DNA of 32,499 nucleotides from Rhizobiaceae bacterium (GCA_023953775.1 JAMLJD010000052.1:1-32499); one strand, 5' to 3'; counted from the stretch's first letter, positions 9,393-17,099 are shown. A program made the numbers and translations. The notes: generated by a model from the letters alone, not told the origin.

Positions 9393-9418
9393 TAGATATC
9401 TTCACGTCAAGATATCTA
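9393..9418. promoter_or_regulatory. MarR operator site 2 (10-bp arms)
   Basis: TAGATATCTT and AAGATATCTA are perfect 10-bp inverted arms around CACGTC. The core TATCTTCACGTCAAGATA (9397-9414) is the same 18-mer as site 1 with the right half perfect. It lies 42 bases upstream of the cupin start. Confidence 0.65.
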
Positions 9419-9459
9419 ATTGCCGTCCCAGCGGCAATCCCGCCAGACAGGAGACAGCC

Positions 9460-9807
9460 ATGTTCCACGTGATCAGCAGTGCCGAGCAGCGGCGCTTTCC
9501 CAATCGTACCGTGAAGTTCGAAGGCGAGGACTATGGCTCGAACGTCTCGTTCTTCCTCATTGACAACGAGCCTGGGGAAGGCCCGGGGCTGCACGTCCAC
9601 CCCTATCCCGAGACATGGATCGTTCGCGGCGGCGAGGCCGAGTTCACAGTCGGCCGCGACACCGTGAGGGCTGCGGTTGGCGACATCATCGTCTGCCCGG
9701 CGCGATTGCCGCACCGCTTCGAGAATGTCGGGACAGGCAGGCTGGAACTGGTCTGCATCCACGCCTCCGACCGCATCATCCAGGACTGGGTCGACGCGCC
9801 CGCCTGA
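9460..9807 (+). CDS. Small cupin-domain protein
   Basis: Predicted 115-residue single-domain cupin. Cupin motif 1 is seen as GLHVHPYPETWIVRGGEAEFTVG (G-x5-HxH-x3,4-E-x6-G pattern, metal ligands in HVH and E) and motif 2 as GDIIVCPARLPHRFENVG (second histidine at PHRF). Such proteins bind a divalent metal and act as small dioxygenases, isomerases or sensors; the substrate cannot be told. GGAG 7 bases before the ATG at 9460 fixes the start. It is divergent from the MarR gene and has a 10-bp-armed palindrome 42 bases upstream, so it is likely de-repressed by the MarR ligand. The C-terminus DRIIQDWVDA is short and charged. Confidence 0.85.
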   Translation: MFHVISSAEQRRFPNRTVKFEGEDYGSNVSFFLIDNEPGEGPGLHVHPYPETWIVRGGEAEFTVGRDTVRAAVGDIIVCPARLPHRFENVGTGRLELVCIHASDRIIQDWVDAPA

Positions 9808-9875
9808 CCGCGACCGTCGTCGGCCAGGACCGGTCCGCGCGTTCGCCGGTCCACCGATTCGCGTGCGTGGCGGCT

Positions 9876-9904
9876 GTTGCGGCCCGCGGCGAATGAAGCT
9901 ATAT
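9876..9904 (+). promoter_or_regulatory. Promoter of the DUF1013/TrcR gene
   Basis: GTTGCG (9876-9881), a 17-base spacer and a perfect alphaproteobacterial -10, CTATAT (9899-9904). A GATTC (GANTC, CcrM site) lies upstream at 9856-9860. The predicted leader of about 70 bases holds two hairpins: CGGTGG/CCACCG (9925-9942) and CCCGCG/CGCGGG (9943-9961). Confidence 0.6.
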
Positions 9905-9982
9905 GCGGTGTCGATTTCCCATATCGGTGGCATGGACCACCGCCCGCGCCAGGGACGCGGGCGAACAAGAGGATATTGCATC

Positions 9983-10690
9983 ATGGCAACCCAGCTTCTC
10001 ATGCCCAAGGCGACCGCCGTCTGGCTCGTCGACAACACCGCCCTGTCGTTCGAGCAGATCGCGCAGTTCTGCAAGCTGCATCCGCTGGAAGTGTCGGCGA
10101 TAGCAGACGGCGACGCTGCCCAGGGCATCAAGGGCATGGACCCGATCATGACCGGCCAGTTGAGCCGCGACGAGATCGCGCGCGGCGAGGCCGACACCAA
10201 CTACCGCCTCAAGCTGCTCGAACCGAAGGTGCGCGTGCCGGAAACCAAGCGCAAGGGACCGCGCTACACGCCGCTGTCCAAGCGTCAGGATCGCCCCAAT
10301 GCGATCCTGTGGCTGGTGCGCAACCATCCCGAGCTGAAGGACGCCCAGATCTCGCGCCTCGTCGGGACCACGAAGTCGACGATCGAGCAGATCCGCAACC
10401 GCAGCCACTGGAATTCGGCCAATCTGGTGCCGATGGACCCGGTGACGCTCGGCCTGTGCTCGCAGATCGACCTCGATCTGGAGGTCCAGCGTGCTTCGAA
10501 GGGCCAGCCGCCCGCGGCACCTGTCGGCGACACGCTGCTTCCCGCCTCGATCACCGAATCGATGCCCGTCCAGGAAGGCGGCGCCGCGGCGGAGGACGAA
10601 GAGCCGGAACTCGACGCCAATGCGGTGTTCGCGAAGCTTTCGTCGCTGAAGCAGAAAGACCCCGAGCCGGATGACGAGGACGAGCGCTAG
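9983..10690 (+). CDS. trcR: DUF1013 protein, TrcR-type cell-cycle transcriptional regulator
   Basis: The 235-residue product matches the alphaproteobacterial DUF1013 family, which as I recall is annotated as the cell-cycle transcriptional regulator TrcR. The N-terminus ATAVWLVDNTALSFEQIAQFC, with HPLEVSAIADG, and the middle segment NAILWLVRNHPELKDAQISR, with LVGTTKSTIEQIRNRSHWN, are two helix-turn-helix-like blocks that place it as a DNA- or polymerase-associated protein. The C-terminal 60 residues are acidic and probably disordered (AAAEDEEPELDAN, DPEPDDEDER). AGAGGA upstream supports the ATG at 9983. It has its own promoter and a GANTC site, and its stop overlaps the stop of the convergent YafY gene by 3 bases. 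The gene symbol rests on family recognition, not comparison. Confidence 0.82.
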   Translation: MATQLLMPKATAVWLVDNTALSFEQIAQFCKLHPLEVSAIADGDAAQGIKGMDPIMTGQLSRDEIARGEADTNYRLKLLEPKVRVPETKRKGPRYTPLSKRQDRPNAILWLVRNHPELKDAQISRLVGTTKSTIEQIRNRSHWNSANLVPMDPVTLGLCSQIDLDLEVQRASKGQPPAAPVGDTLLPASITESMPVQEGGAAAEDEEPELDANAVFAKLSSLKQKDPEPDDEDER

Positions 10691-11406
10691 TCCCTGCCGT
10701 TCCCGTTGGCGCGGGGAGGCATGGCCTCGCGCATTTCCATCGCCCGGTAGAAATCGGCGAGTTGCTTGCCGCGCTCGGGCCTGAAGCTGCGGCCCGATGG
10801 GGTGATCGACGCGATCCGGTCGATGCGGAAGGCACGGAAATCCTCGCGCAGCTCGCACCAGCCGACCAGCGTCCACACCTTGCCCCAGAACCACAGGCCG
10901 AGCGGCCGGACGTCGCGTTCCGAGCCGCGGCCCGCTTCGTCGCTATAGTCGAGCTTGAGAACGTCCCGCGCCTCGATGGCGCGTTCCAGCCTGTCGATCG
11001 TGATACGGTCCTGGTCGCTCACCACCCAGCTCGGGGAATGGATCTCGGTGCGTGCGATGCGCGACTTTTCCGCGTCGGGCAACACCGCCGCGATCTTCAC
11101 CAGCGCCTCTTCGGCAGCCCTTGCCATCGCAGCCCCGCCGAAGGCGCGCACCATGCGCGCGCCGGCGACCAGAGCGACGATCTCGTCACGCGTGAACATG
11201 AGCGGCGGAAGGTCGAAGCCTTCCCGCATGATGTAGCCGACGCCGGCTTCCCCGTCGATCGGTACACCCGTCGACTGGAGGTCGGCGATATCGCGGTAGA
11301 TGGTTCGCTCCGACACTTCCAGCCGCTCGCTCAGCGTCCGCGCGGTGACCAGCCGGCCACCGCGGAACTGCTGAACGATCTGGAACAGGCGGTCGGCGCG
11401 ACGCAT
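10687..11406 (-). CDS. YafY-family (HTH-WYL) transcriptional regulator
   Basis: Predicted 239-residue regulator. The N-terminal DeoR-like winged helix spans about residues 1-60 (RRADRLFQIVQQFRGGRLVTA, SERLEVSERTIYRDIADLQ, STGVPIDGEAGVGYIMREGF). The C-terminal WYL domain from about residue 140 includes LKLDYSDEAGRGSERDVRPLGLWFWG and VWTLVGWCELREDFRAFRIDRI. It is the second gene of an operon, beginning 9 bases after the VOC gene stop, with AGGA before its ATG overlapping that stop region, so translation is probably coupled. CCTGACA/TGTCAGG palindromes upstream of the VOC gene are the likely operator, giving autoregulation. The ligand is unknown. Its stop overlaps that of the DUF1013 gene on the other strand. 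Confidence 0.9.
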   Translation of the reverse strand: MRRADRLFQIVQQFRGGRLVTARTLSERLEVSERTIYRDIADLQSTGVPIDGEAGVGYIMREGFDLPPLMFTRDEIVALVAGARMVRAFGGAAMARAAEEALVKIAAVLPDAEKSRIARTEIHSPSWVVSDQDRITIDRLERAIEARDVLKLDYSDEAGRGSERDVRPLGLWFWGKVWTLVGWCELREDFRAFRIDRIASITPSGRSFRPERGKQLADFYRAMEMREAMPPRANGNGRD

Positions 11407-11415
11407 CCGCTATCC

Positions 11416-11784
11416 TCAGTTGAACAGGCCAATGCTGTTGCCGTCGGGATCGAGGCAATAGGCGAAGCGGCCGGCCGGTATCTCTATCACCGGCGAGACC
11501 ACGGTGCCGCCATTTTCCGTCACCCGCTGCATCGCCTCCTCGACCGAGGACGGCACAGCCAGATGGATGGTCGGCCCGCTGCCCGGCTCCGCCGGCTTGC
11601 CCGGATAGATATGTCCAGCGACCGAATCCTGGTCGAGGGCGGCGAACCGCGCCATCGGGTTCGGACCTTCCATGTCGGCCAGGTCGCCTTGCAGCACCGC
11701 TTCGTAGAACGCCTTCGATCGCGCCATGTCGCTGACCGGAATCTCGAACCAGACGGCGGCGTGTTTCGGGACGGAATTGCTCAT
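11416..11784 (-). CDS. VOC-family (glyoxalase/bleomycin-resistance fold) protein
   Basis: Predicted 122-residue single-domain VOC protein. It contains the two beta-alpha-beta-beta-beta modules: HAAVWFEIPVSDMARSKAFYEAVL followed by a strand pair, and GPTIHLAVPSSVEEAMQRV with GGTVVSPVIEIPAGRFAYCLDPDGNSIGLFN. Metal-ligand candidates are E14 and the histidine in TIHLAV. The usual second glutamate near the C-terminus is not obvious, so metal chemistry is uncertain. Proteins of this type in YafY operons are often small-molecule binders or detoxifying lyases; no substrate can be inferred. GGGAGA precedes the ATG at 11784. First gene of the operon with the YafY regulator. Confidence 0.85.
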   Translation of the reverse strand: MSNSVPKHAAVWFEIPVSDMARSKAFYEAVLQGDLADMEGPNPMARFAALDQDSVAGHIYPGKPAEPGSGPTIHLAVPSSVEEAMQRVTENGGTVVSPVIEIPAGRFAYCLDPDGNSIGLFN

Positions 11785-11819
11785 GATGGTCTCCCTCGCG
11801 GCTTCCGGCGGAACCGCTG

Positions 11820-11832
11820 ATCCTGACAGGAT
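11820..11832. promoter_or_regulatory. YafY-type operator, site 1
   Basis: ATCCTG-a-CAGGAT is a 6-bp-armed palindrome 36 bases upstream of the VOC gene start. It shares the CCTGACA element with site 2, whose centre is 30 bases further upstream. Confidence 0.45.
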
Positions 11833-11843
11833 TCTGGCACGAG

Positions 11844-11869
11844 GCTCCTGACAACATCATGTCAGGAGC
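11844..11869. promoter_or_regulatory. YafY-type operator, site 2 (10-bp arms)
   Basis: GCTCCTGACA and TGTCAGGAGC are perfect 10-bp inverted arms around ACATCA, 60 bases upstream of the VOC gene. The strength of the dyad and the adjacent regulator gene make it the likely operator of the VOC-YafY operon. Confidence 0.6.
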
Positions 11870-11921
11870 TGGCAGCCGCCGGAAAGCATTGCCGTTCGCG
11901 CCCATTGGATGATCGCGCCGC

Positions 11922-12107
11922 TCAGTACTGCCGGAAGCGGTCGAAATGCGGATCGCTCATCGCCGGATCCGGCCACCCGATATCCTTGCGGAGATGGGGT
12001 GGCAGCCCGTCGATCAGCCGGGCGGCGCGTCGCCGCCGCATCTGTGTGACGTAGACGCGCGCCAGACGCGCCGCGGCCTCCTGGGCCTTGCCGTAGAAAC
12101 TGTTCAT
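11922..12107 (-). CDS. DUF1127 small basic protein (61 aa)
   Basis: Predicted 61-residue protein with the arginine-rich DUF1127 core TQMRRRRAARLIDGLPPHLRKDIGWPD, preceded by a short helical region (FYGKAQEAAARLARVYV). DUF1127 proteins in rhizobia and Rhodobacter have been linked to RNA metabolism and phosphate or stress responses. The ATG at 12107 is chosen because GGAGAG precedes it and because the family starts near here; an ATG at 12146 would add an unrelated leader. It is a single gene on the minus strand. A TCCTGTCAGGA palindrome 61 bases upstream repeats the half-site found before the VOC-YafY operon, so they may share a regulator. Confidence 0.85.
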   Translation of the reverse strand: MNSFYGKAQEAAARLARVYVTQMRRRRAARLIDGLPPHLRKDIGWPDPAMSDPHFDRFRQY

Positions 12108-12165
12108 GTTGGGCTCTCCGTTGCTTTGCGACGACAGGAACATCATCGCACAGCGCTCCGGACAG

Positions 12166-12180
12166 CTTCCTGTCAGGAGG
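12166..12180. promoter_or_regulatory. Third TCCTG/CAGGA palindrome, upstream of DUF1127 gene
   Basis: TCCTG-t-CAGGA (12168-12178) followed by GG gives TGTCAGGAG, the same half-site as at 11860-11868. It lies about 61 bases upstream of the DUF1127 start codon. Confidence 0.4.
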
Positions 12181-12246
12181 AGCCGCCGCCGGAGAGGTTG
12201 GCGGCCACGTCGGGCCGCAAACAGCCGAAGGCCGGTTGCGCGGAGC

Positions 12247-13035
12247 CTATTCGCTCTTGACCGGCACCGTGTAGTTCAACGGCAGCCGGCCGCCATCGGC
12301 ATAGATGGTCTGGCCGGTAATGTAGCTCGCGTCTTCCGAGGCGAGGAAGGAGGCTATCGCGGCAATCTCGGCGGGCATTCCGATCCGGCCGAGCGGCGTG
12401 CGCGACAGGATGCGGTTCTTGGCCGCCGGATCGTCGTTCACGCTGGCCAGCATGTCGGTCATGATCGAGCCGGGCCCGATCGCGTTGACCCGGATTCCGT
12501 AGGGCGCCAGCGACAGCGCCATCGCCTTGGTGAGCTGGTTCACGCCACCCTTGGACACCGAATAGGGAACCTGGTTGGCGATCGCGAATACCGCGTTCAC
12601 CGACGACATGTTGACGATCACGCCGGCCGGCCCGCCATTCTTGACCTTGTCGACCATGTAGCGGGCGACCGCCTGGCCGGCGAGGAAGGACCCCTTCAGG
12701 TTGATGCGCAGCACGCGGTCGAAATCGTCTTCCTTGAGGTCGAGAAAATCGGCTCCATGCACCACGCCGGCATTGTTCACCAGGATGTCGACGTCCCCGA
12801 ACATGTCGATGGTCGCAGCGACCAGATTGTGCACGTCGAGGCGTTTGCCGACATCGGTCTTGACGAAGCGGGCCTCGCCGAGCTTGCCGAGATCCTCTAC
12901 CGCCGCCGTGCCGGCCTCCGCGTTGATATCGCCAACGACGACCCGCGCGCCGTCGCGAAGCAGGCGCTCGGCGATCGCGTAGCCGATACCGCCCGCCGCG
13001 CCCGTCACGATTGCAGTCTTGCCGTCAAGGGCCAT
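12247..13035 (-). CDS. SDR-family NAD(P)-dependent oxidoreductase
   Basis: Predicted 262-residue classical short-chain dehydrogenase. The cofactor motif TGAAGGIG (residues 11-18), the structural motif NNAG (87-90), and the catalytic S144/S145, Y158 and K162 (YSVSK) are intact. The C-terminal DGG turn (YADGGRLPLNYTVPV) is also typical. VVVGDIN after the second strand, with an acidic residue, suggests NAD rather than NADP. Sequence style is close to glucose 1-dehydrogenase/3-oxoacyl-ACP-reductase-like SDRs, but substrate cannot be assigned. GGAG 8 bases before the ATG at 13035 rejects the upstream in-frame ATG at 13092. It follows prpE on the same strand after 94 bases and could be co-transcribed. 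Confidence 0.87.
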   Translation of the reverse strand: MALDGKTAIVTGAAGGIGYAIAERLLRDGARVVVGDINAEAGTAAVEDLGKLGEARFVKTDVGKRLDVHNLVAATIDMFGDVDILVNNAGVVHGADFLDLKEDDFDRVLRINLKGSFLAGQAVARYMVDKVKNGGPAGVIVNMSSVNAVFAIANQVPYSVSKGGVNQLTKAMALSLAPYGIRVNAIGPGSIMTDMLASVNDDPAAKNRILSRTPLGRIGMPAEIAAIASFLASEDASYITGQTIYADGGRLPLNYTVPVKSE

Positions 13036-13129
13036 GGTCAATTCTCCGTACGGTTTCGGGCGGACACTGGCCGCGCGGCGTCCGAACGTCAACCGGGACC
13101 GGACGGACGCTGCGGAAGCCTGCCCGAGC

Positions 13130-15034
13130 TCAGCCGATGCCCTTGGTCTTCAGGGCCACCGTGATTTCGTCGAGGATCGCCGGGTCGTCGATTGTGGCCG
13201 GCATCAACCACTCCTCGCGGTCGGCGATCTTCTGCATCGTGCCGCGCAGGATCTTGCCCGACCTGGTCTTGGGCAGCCGCTTGACCGTGACGACGGTCTT
13301 GAACGCGGCGACGGGACCGATCCTGTCGCGCACGAGGCCGACCACCTCCTTTTCGATCTCGCCCGAGTCGCGGTTGACGCCATGGTTGAGCACCACAAAG
13401 CCGCACGGGATCTGCCCCTTCATCTGATCGGCCATGCCGATCACCGCGCATTCGGCGACGTCCGGATGCTCAGCAACCACCTCCTCCATCGCGCCGGTCG
13501 ACAGGCGATGGCCGGCCACGTTGATGATGTCGTCGGTGCGGGCCATGATGAACAGGTAGCCGTCCTCGTCGATGAAGCCGGCATCTGCGGTCTTGTAGTA
13601 GCCCGGGAACTCGGCGAGATAGGCCGTGCGAAAGCGCTCGTCCGCGTTCCACAGCGTCGGCAGGCATGCCGGCGGCAGCGGCAGCTTGATCACCACATTG
13701 CCGAGCGTGCCCCGCTCGACCTCATGGCCTGCATCGTCGAGGATGCGCATGTCGTAGCCCGGCATCGGCACACCGGGCGAGCCGTACTTCACCGGCAGCA
13801 ATCCGAGGCCGACCGGGTTCTGGCTGATCGGATTGCCGGTCTCGGTCTGCCACCAATGGTCGATCACCGGCACCTTGAGCTGGTTTTCGGCCCACTTGAT
13901 GGTCTCCGGGTCTGCCCGCTCCCCGGCGAGGAACAGCGTCCGGAATGCCGAAAGATCGTACTTGCCGACGAACTCGCCCTTCGGATCCTGCCCCTTGATG
14001 GCGCGGAATGCCGTCGGCGCGGTGAACAGCGCGACGACGCCGTGTTCGGCGATCACGCGCCAGAACGTCCCGGCGTCGGGCGTGCCGACCGGCTTGCCCT
14101 CGAACAACACCGTCGTGCAGCCATGCAGCAGCGGCGCGTAGACGATATAGGAATGGCCGACCACCCAGCCGACGTCCGACGCGGCCCAGAACACCTCACC
14201 GGGTTTGACGCCGAACTCGTTCCACATCGACCATTTGAGCGCTACCATATGGCCGCCATTGTCGCGCACCACGCCCTTCGGCTGTCCCGTCGTGCCGGAC
14301 GTGTAGAGCACGTAGAGCGGATCGGTTGCCGCGACCGGCACGCATTCCACCTCGGTACCGGCGGCCTTGGCGGCCTCTACCGCATCGCGGTAGTCGATGT
14401 CGCGGCCGTCGACCAGGTCACAACCCTGCTGCTCGCGCTGCAGGATGATGCACGACCGGACCTTGTGCCGCGCCATGGAGATCGCACCGTCGAGCAGCGG
14501 CTTGTAGGCGACCACGCGGCCCGGCTCTATGCCGCAGGACGCGGAAATGATCAGGTCGGGCCGTGCGTCGTCGATACGGGTGGCGAGCTCCTTGGCCGCG
14601 AACCCGCCGAACACCACGGAGTGGATGGCGCCGAGCCGCGCGCAGGCGAGCATGGCGAATGCCGCCTCCGGAACCATAGGCATGTAGATGATGACGCGAT
14701 CGCCCTTGCCGATGCCCTGGCCGCGTATGACCGCGGCGAGCGCCTCGACCTCCTGCTTGAGCTGCGCGTAGGTGAAGCTCTTCTTGGCGCCCGTGATCGG
14801 GCTGTCGTAAATCAGCGCCGTCTGGTCGGCACGGCCGCCTTCGACATGCCGGTCGATGCAGTTGTAGCAGGTATTGCAGGTCGCGCCTGCGAACCATCTG
14901 CCGTAGACGTCCTGATCTGGATCGAAAACCGCCTCCCAAGGCGAAAACCAGTCGATCTCGCCGGCCGCCCCTGCCCAGAACGCCTCCGGGTCCCGCTGCC
15001 AGCCCTGATAGACCTCGTGGTAGCGCGAATTCAT
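13130..15034 (-). CDS. prpE: Propionyl-CoA synthetase
   Basis: AMP-forming acyl-CoA synthetase that activates propionate with ATP and CoA to propionyl-CoA, in the cytosol. The 634-residue product has the ACAS N-terminal domain (YGRWFAGATCNTCYNCIDRHV, about 44-63), the P-loop YTSGTTGQPKG (244-254), the adenylate motif DHWWQTETG (392-400), the hinge region GYYKTADAG and the C-terminal catalytic lysine K594 in RSGKILRG. CNTCYNCIDRH and HWWQTETGNPI fit PrpE better than acetyl-CoA synthetase. The ATG at 15034 has GGAGGAG 9 bases upstream. No methylcitrate or methylmalonyl pathway gene lies nearby in the window, so its product is processed elsewhere. Confidence 0.93.
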   Translation of the reverse strand: MNSRYHEVYQGWQRDPEAFWAGAAGEIDWFSPWEAVFDPDQDVYGRWFAGATCNTCYNCIDRHVEGGRADQTALIYDSPITGAKKSFTYAQLKQEVEALAAVIRGQGIGKGDRVIIYMPMVPEAAFAMLACARLGAIHSVVFGGFAAKELATRIDDARPDLIISASCGIEPGRVVAYKPLLDGAISMARHKVRSCIILQREQQGCDLVDGRDIDYRDAVEAAKAAGTEVECVPVAATDPLYVLYTSGTTGQPKGVVRDNGGHMVALKWSMWNEFGVKPGEVFWAASDVGWVVGHSYIVYAPLLHGCTTVLFEGKPVGTPDAGTFWRVIAEHGVVALFTAPTAFRAIKGQDPKGEFVGKYDLSAFRTLFLAGERADPETIKWAENQLKVPVIDHWWQTETGNPISQNPVGLGLLPVKYGSPGVPMPGYDMRILDDAGHEVERGTLGNVVIKLPLPPACLPTLWNADERFRTAYLAEFPGYYKTADAGFIDEDGYLFIMARTDDIINVAGHRLSTGAMEEVVAEHPDVAECAVIGMADQMKGQIPCGFVVLNHGVNRDSGEIEKEVVGLVRDRIGPVAAFKTVVTVKRLPKTRSGKILRGTMQKIADREEWLMPATIDDPAILDEITVALKTKGIG

Positions 15035-15120
15035 CCCTGATCTCCTCCCGTTTTTCCGCCGAGGTTTAGACCGTAGCGGCGGTATGCGTCCATGTGACTA
15101 AGGACGAAGGCCCGTCCGTG

Positions 15121-15151
15121 CTTTGACATGAAGCAACGAGGCTGGTCAAAG
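15121..15151. promoter_or_regulatory. Inverted repeat CTTTGAC-N17-GTCAAAG between prpE and small membrane gene
   Basis: Perfect 7-bp arms (15121-15127 and 15145-15151) 17 bases apart, in the divergent gap between prpE (start 15034) and the small gene at 15183. Each arm contains a TTGAC element that can serve as a -35, so the region may hold overlapping divergent promoters or an operator. Confidence 0.35.
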
Positions 15152-15182
15152 GACACGTCGATCCGCGCCGGGAACAAACGCG

Positions 15183-15350
15183 ATGAGCAAGATCCTGCTA
15201 CTGCTGATACTCGTCGCGATGGTGGTTCACATCATCCGGCCGCTTGGCCTGCCGGGCCTGCGTCGGCGCAAGGATTTCTGGAAGCTGGCGGTCTTCGCGC
15301 TCGCCGCGGTCTCGCTCACCGTCGCCTTGAGCCACGGCAATCTTTTCTAG
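15183..15350 (+). CDS. Small membrane protein (55 aa)
   Basis: Predicted 55-residue protein, MSKILLLLILVAMVVHIIRP, then LGLPGLRRRKDFW and KLAVFALAAVSLTVALSHG. Two hydrophobic segments (about residues 3-18 and 32-48) flank a basic loop LRRRKDF, giving a probable two-pass inner membrane hairpin. The composition matches a small hypothetical protein common in rhizobia, though I cannot name a family. There is only a weak ribosome-binding element (GGGAAC) before the ATG. It is divergent from prpE and convergent with the SGNH hydrolase gene, 12 bases from its stop. Confidence 0.65.
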   Translation: MSKILLLLILVAMVVHIIRPLGLPGLRRRKDFWKLAVFALAAVSLTVALSHGNLF

Positions 15351-15362
15351 AACGCCACGCCC

Positions 15363-16103
15363 TCAGGACAGCGTCGCTTCGCGCTCGGCCGCCGTCTCCT
15401 CCATCACGAACGGATAGAGGTGCTCCGCCCAGGCGTGATAGCCGATCTCGGAGGCGTGGAACCCGTCGGTTGAAAAGCCGGAAGGATCGACGATCGGCAG
15501 CCTTGTGGCGGGTATCGCGCCGCGCTCCAGGCACAGCGCCGCCGCCTTGCGGTTTATCAGCTGGGCCCGGATCTCGAGCAGCCGGCCGAGCGCATTCGGC
15601 AGCGCCGGCACCCGGCGCATATCGACCACCGGCGACCAGATCACCCGCGCCTCGGGCCATTTCGCCCTCAGCGCATAAAGCAGGCCGCCGAACTCCTTCT
15701 TGAAGCGCGCGACCGTGTGGAAGTTCTTGGCGTCATTGGTACCGATGGAGACCACGATGTGGCTCCACTCCTCCGCCGCGAGATTGGGCAGCACGTGGTC
15801 GCGGATCTGCCCCGCCGTTGCCGAATTGAATCCGGCCGCACGCCACACGACGCCCGCGCCGGTGCGTTCGACGATCATTCGCGCGAGCTGGGCGGCGAGG
15901 CCCTTGTCGGTTGTCCCGATGCCGACGGAGGCGGCCGAGGAATCGCCGATCACCAGAAGCCGGACCTCGGGGCTCGCCCCGTCGATCCGGTGACGGACGG
16001 GCCCCTTGGCAGGATGCATGCGCTCGGTGCGCAGCCGTACCCCGATGCCTTGCCATGCGTAGACGGGAAAGGCGAGCCATGACAGGAGGCCCTTGAGGAT
16101 CAT
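15363..16103 (-). CDS. SGNH/GDSL-family hydrolase
   Basis: Predicted 246-residue serine esterase/lipase-fold enzyme. Block I is VIGDSSAASVG with nucleophile S55, block II includes the glycine in RAAGFNSATAG, block III is SIGTNDAKN (N123), and block V is TDGFHAS with D213 and H216, so the catalytic set is complete. The N-terminus (MILKGLLSWLAFPVYAWQGIG) is hydrophobic and may be a membrane anchor or uncleaved signal. The substrate could be a lipid, acetylated sugar or ester; the sequence does not say. It lies 47 bases downstream of the aldolase gene on the same strand, possibly by read-through. Confidence 0.86.
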   Translation of the reverse strand: MILKGLLSWLAFPVYAWQGIGVRLRTERMHPAKGPVRHRIDGASPEVRLLVIGDSSAASVGIGTTDKGLAAQLARMIVERTGAGVVWRAAGFNSATAGQIRDHVLPNLAAEEWSHIVVSIGTNDAKNFHTVARFKKEFGGLLYALRAKWPEARVIWSPVVDMRRVPALPNALGRLLEIRAQLINRKAAALCLERGAIPATRLPIVDPSGFSTDGFHASEIGYHAWAEHLYPFVMEETAAEREATLS

Positions 16104-16150
16104 GCCGATACCGTCTTTCCGTTCCGCTGCTGTGGCGATACCCGCGCCCG

Positions 16151-17044
16151 TCAGCCGGCGCGCGACGCCTCGAAGATGCCGTCGATCGCCGAGCCGAGCA
16201 TCGCGTCGAACTCCGCGTCGCTCTGGCCGGCCGACAGGCCCTCCGTCAGGGCGCGCGAGAAGCTTGCGATCATGCCGGTGTTCTTGGCCAGCATCGCGTT
16301 GGCGTCGTCGCGCGAATAGCCGCCCGACAGCGCCACAACGCGCATGACGTGCGGATCGTCGATCAGAGGCTTGTAGAGGTTCGGCTTCGTCGGCAGCGTC
16401 AGCTTGAGCATGATCTGCTTGCCGGCGGGAACGCCGTCGAGATGCCTGGTGATCTCGGCCAGCAGGATGTCTTCCGCCTCTGCCTTATCGGCAATCGAGA
16501 TCGTGACCTCCGGCTCGATGATCGGCACGAGGCCATGGCCGAGGATCTGCCGGCCGATTTCGAACTGCTGGTCGACGACCGCCGCGATGCCCTTGGCGTT
16601 GGCGGCGTCGATCACCGAGCGCATCTTGGTACCGAACACGCCCTTGGCCACCGCACGCTCCAGCAGCGCATCGAGGTCCGGCATCGGCTTCATCAGCTTG
16701 ACGCCGTCCGCCGCATCGGCGAGGCCCTTGTCGACCTTGAGGAACGGCACGACGCCGCGCTTTTCCCACAGATACTGCGCGGTCGGCACGCCGTCGATGT
16801 CGCGGTCCATGGTCTGCTCGAACAGGATCGCGCCCATCACCTTGTCGCCGGTGAAGGCGGGCGACTTGATGATGCGCGCGCGCATCTGGTGGATGAGATC
16901 GAACATCCCCTCTTCGTTCGACCAGGCGCTCTCGTCGACCCCGTAGAGCTTCAGCGCCTTCGGCGTCGAGCCGCCCGACTGGTCCAGCGCCGCGATGAAG
17001 CCGTCCTTGTTTGCGACCTGCGCCGCCATTGCCGTATTCGTCAT
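16151..17044 (-). CDS. fbaB: Fructose-bisphosphate aldolase, class I
   Basis: Reversible cleavage of fructose-1,6-bisphosphate to dihydroxyacetone phosphate and glyceraldehyde-3-phosphate by a Schiff-base mechanism; cytosolic, glycolysis/gluconeogenesis. The 297-residue product is the short bacterial class I type: [18 protein letters not shown] at the N-terminus, [13 protein letters not shown], the acid/base region LVPIIEPEV (about 172-180), the Schiff-base lysine K214 in IMLKLTLP, and the phosphate loop [14 protein letters not shown]. It follows pgk on the same strand after 158 bases with its own promoter candidate and a palindrome. The pairing with pgk, gap and tkt resembles the rhizobial central-carbon cluster. 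Both gene symbols fbaB and fda are used for this type. Confidence 0.93.
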   Translation of the reverse strand: MTNTAMAAQVANKDGFIAALDQSGGSTPKALKLYGVDESAWSNEEGMFDLIHQMRARIIKSPAFTGDKVMGAILFEQTMDRDIDGVPTAQYLWEKRGVVPFLKVDKGLADAADGVKLMKPMPDLDALLERAVAKGVFGTKMRSVIDAANAKGIAAVVDQQFEIGRQILGHGLVPIIEPEVTISIADKAEAEDILLAEITRHLDGVPAGKQIMLKLTLPTKPNLYKPLIDDPHVMRVVALSGGYSRDDANAMLAKNTGMIASFSRALTEGLSAGQSDAEFDAMLGSAIDGIFEASRAG

Positions 17045-17099
17045 GATGGTCTCCCGAACTTGATGTGCGGCAGATAACAGAGGCTTTGCGAGCAGGAAA

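Noticed and set aside
13019..15040. Long plus-strand open frame opposite prpE
   Set aside because: It is an antisense frame caused by high GC content: Arg/His/Asp-rich, without family motifs, and fully opposite a gene with intact catalytic motifs. Similar antisense frames opposite glmM, the antiporter, tkt and thiP were discarded for the same reason.
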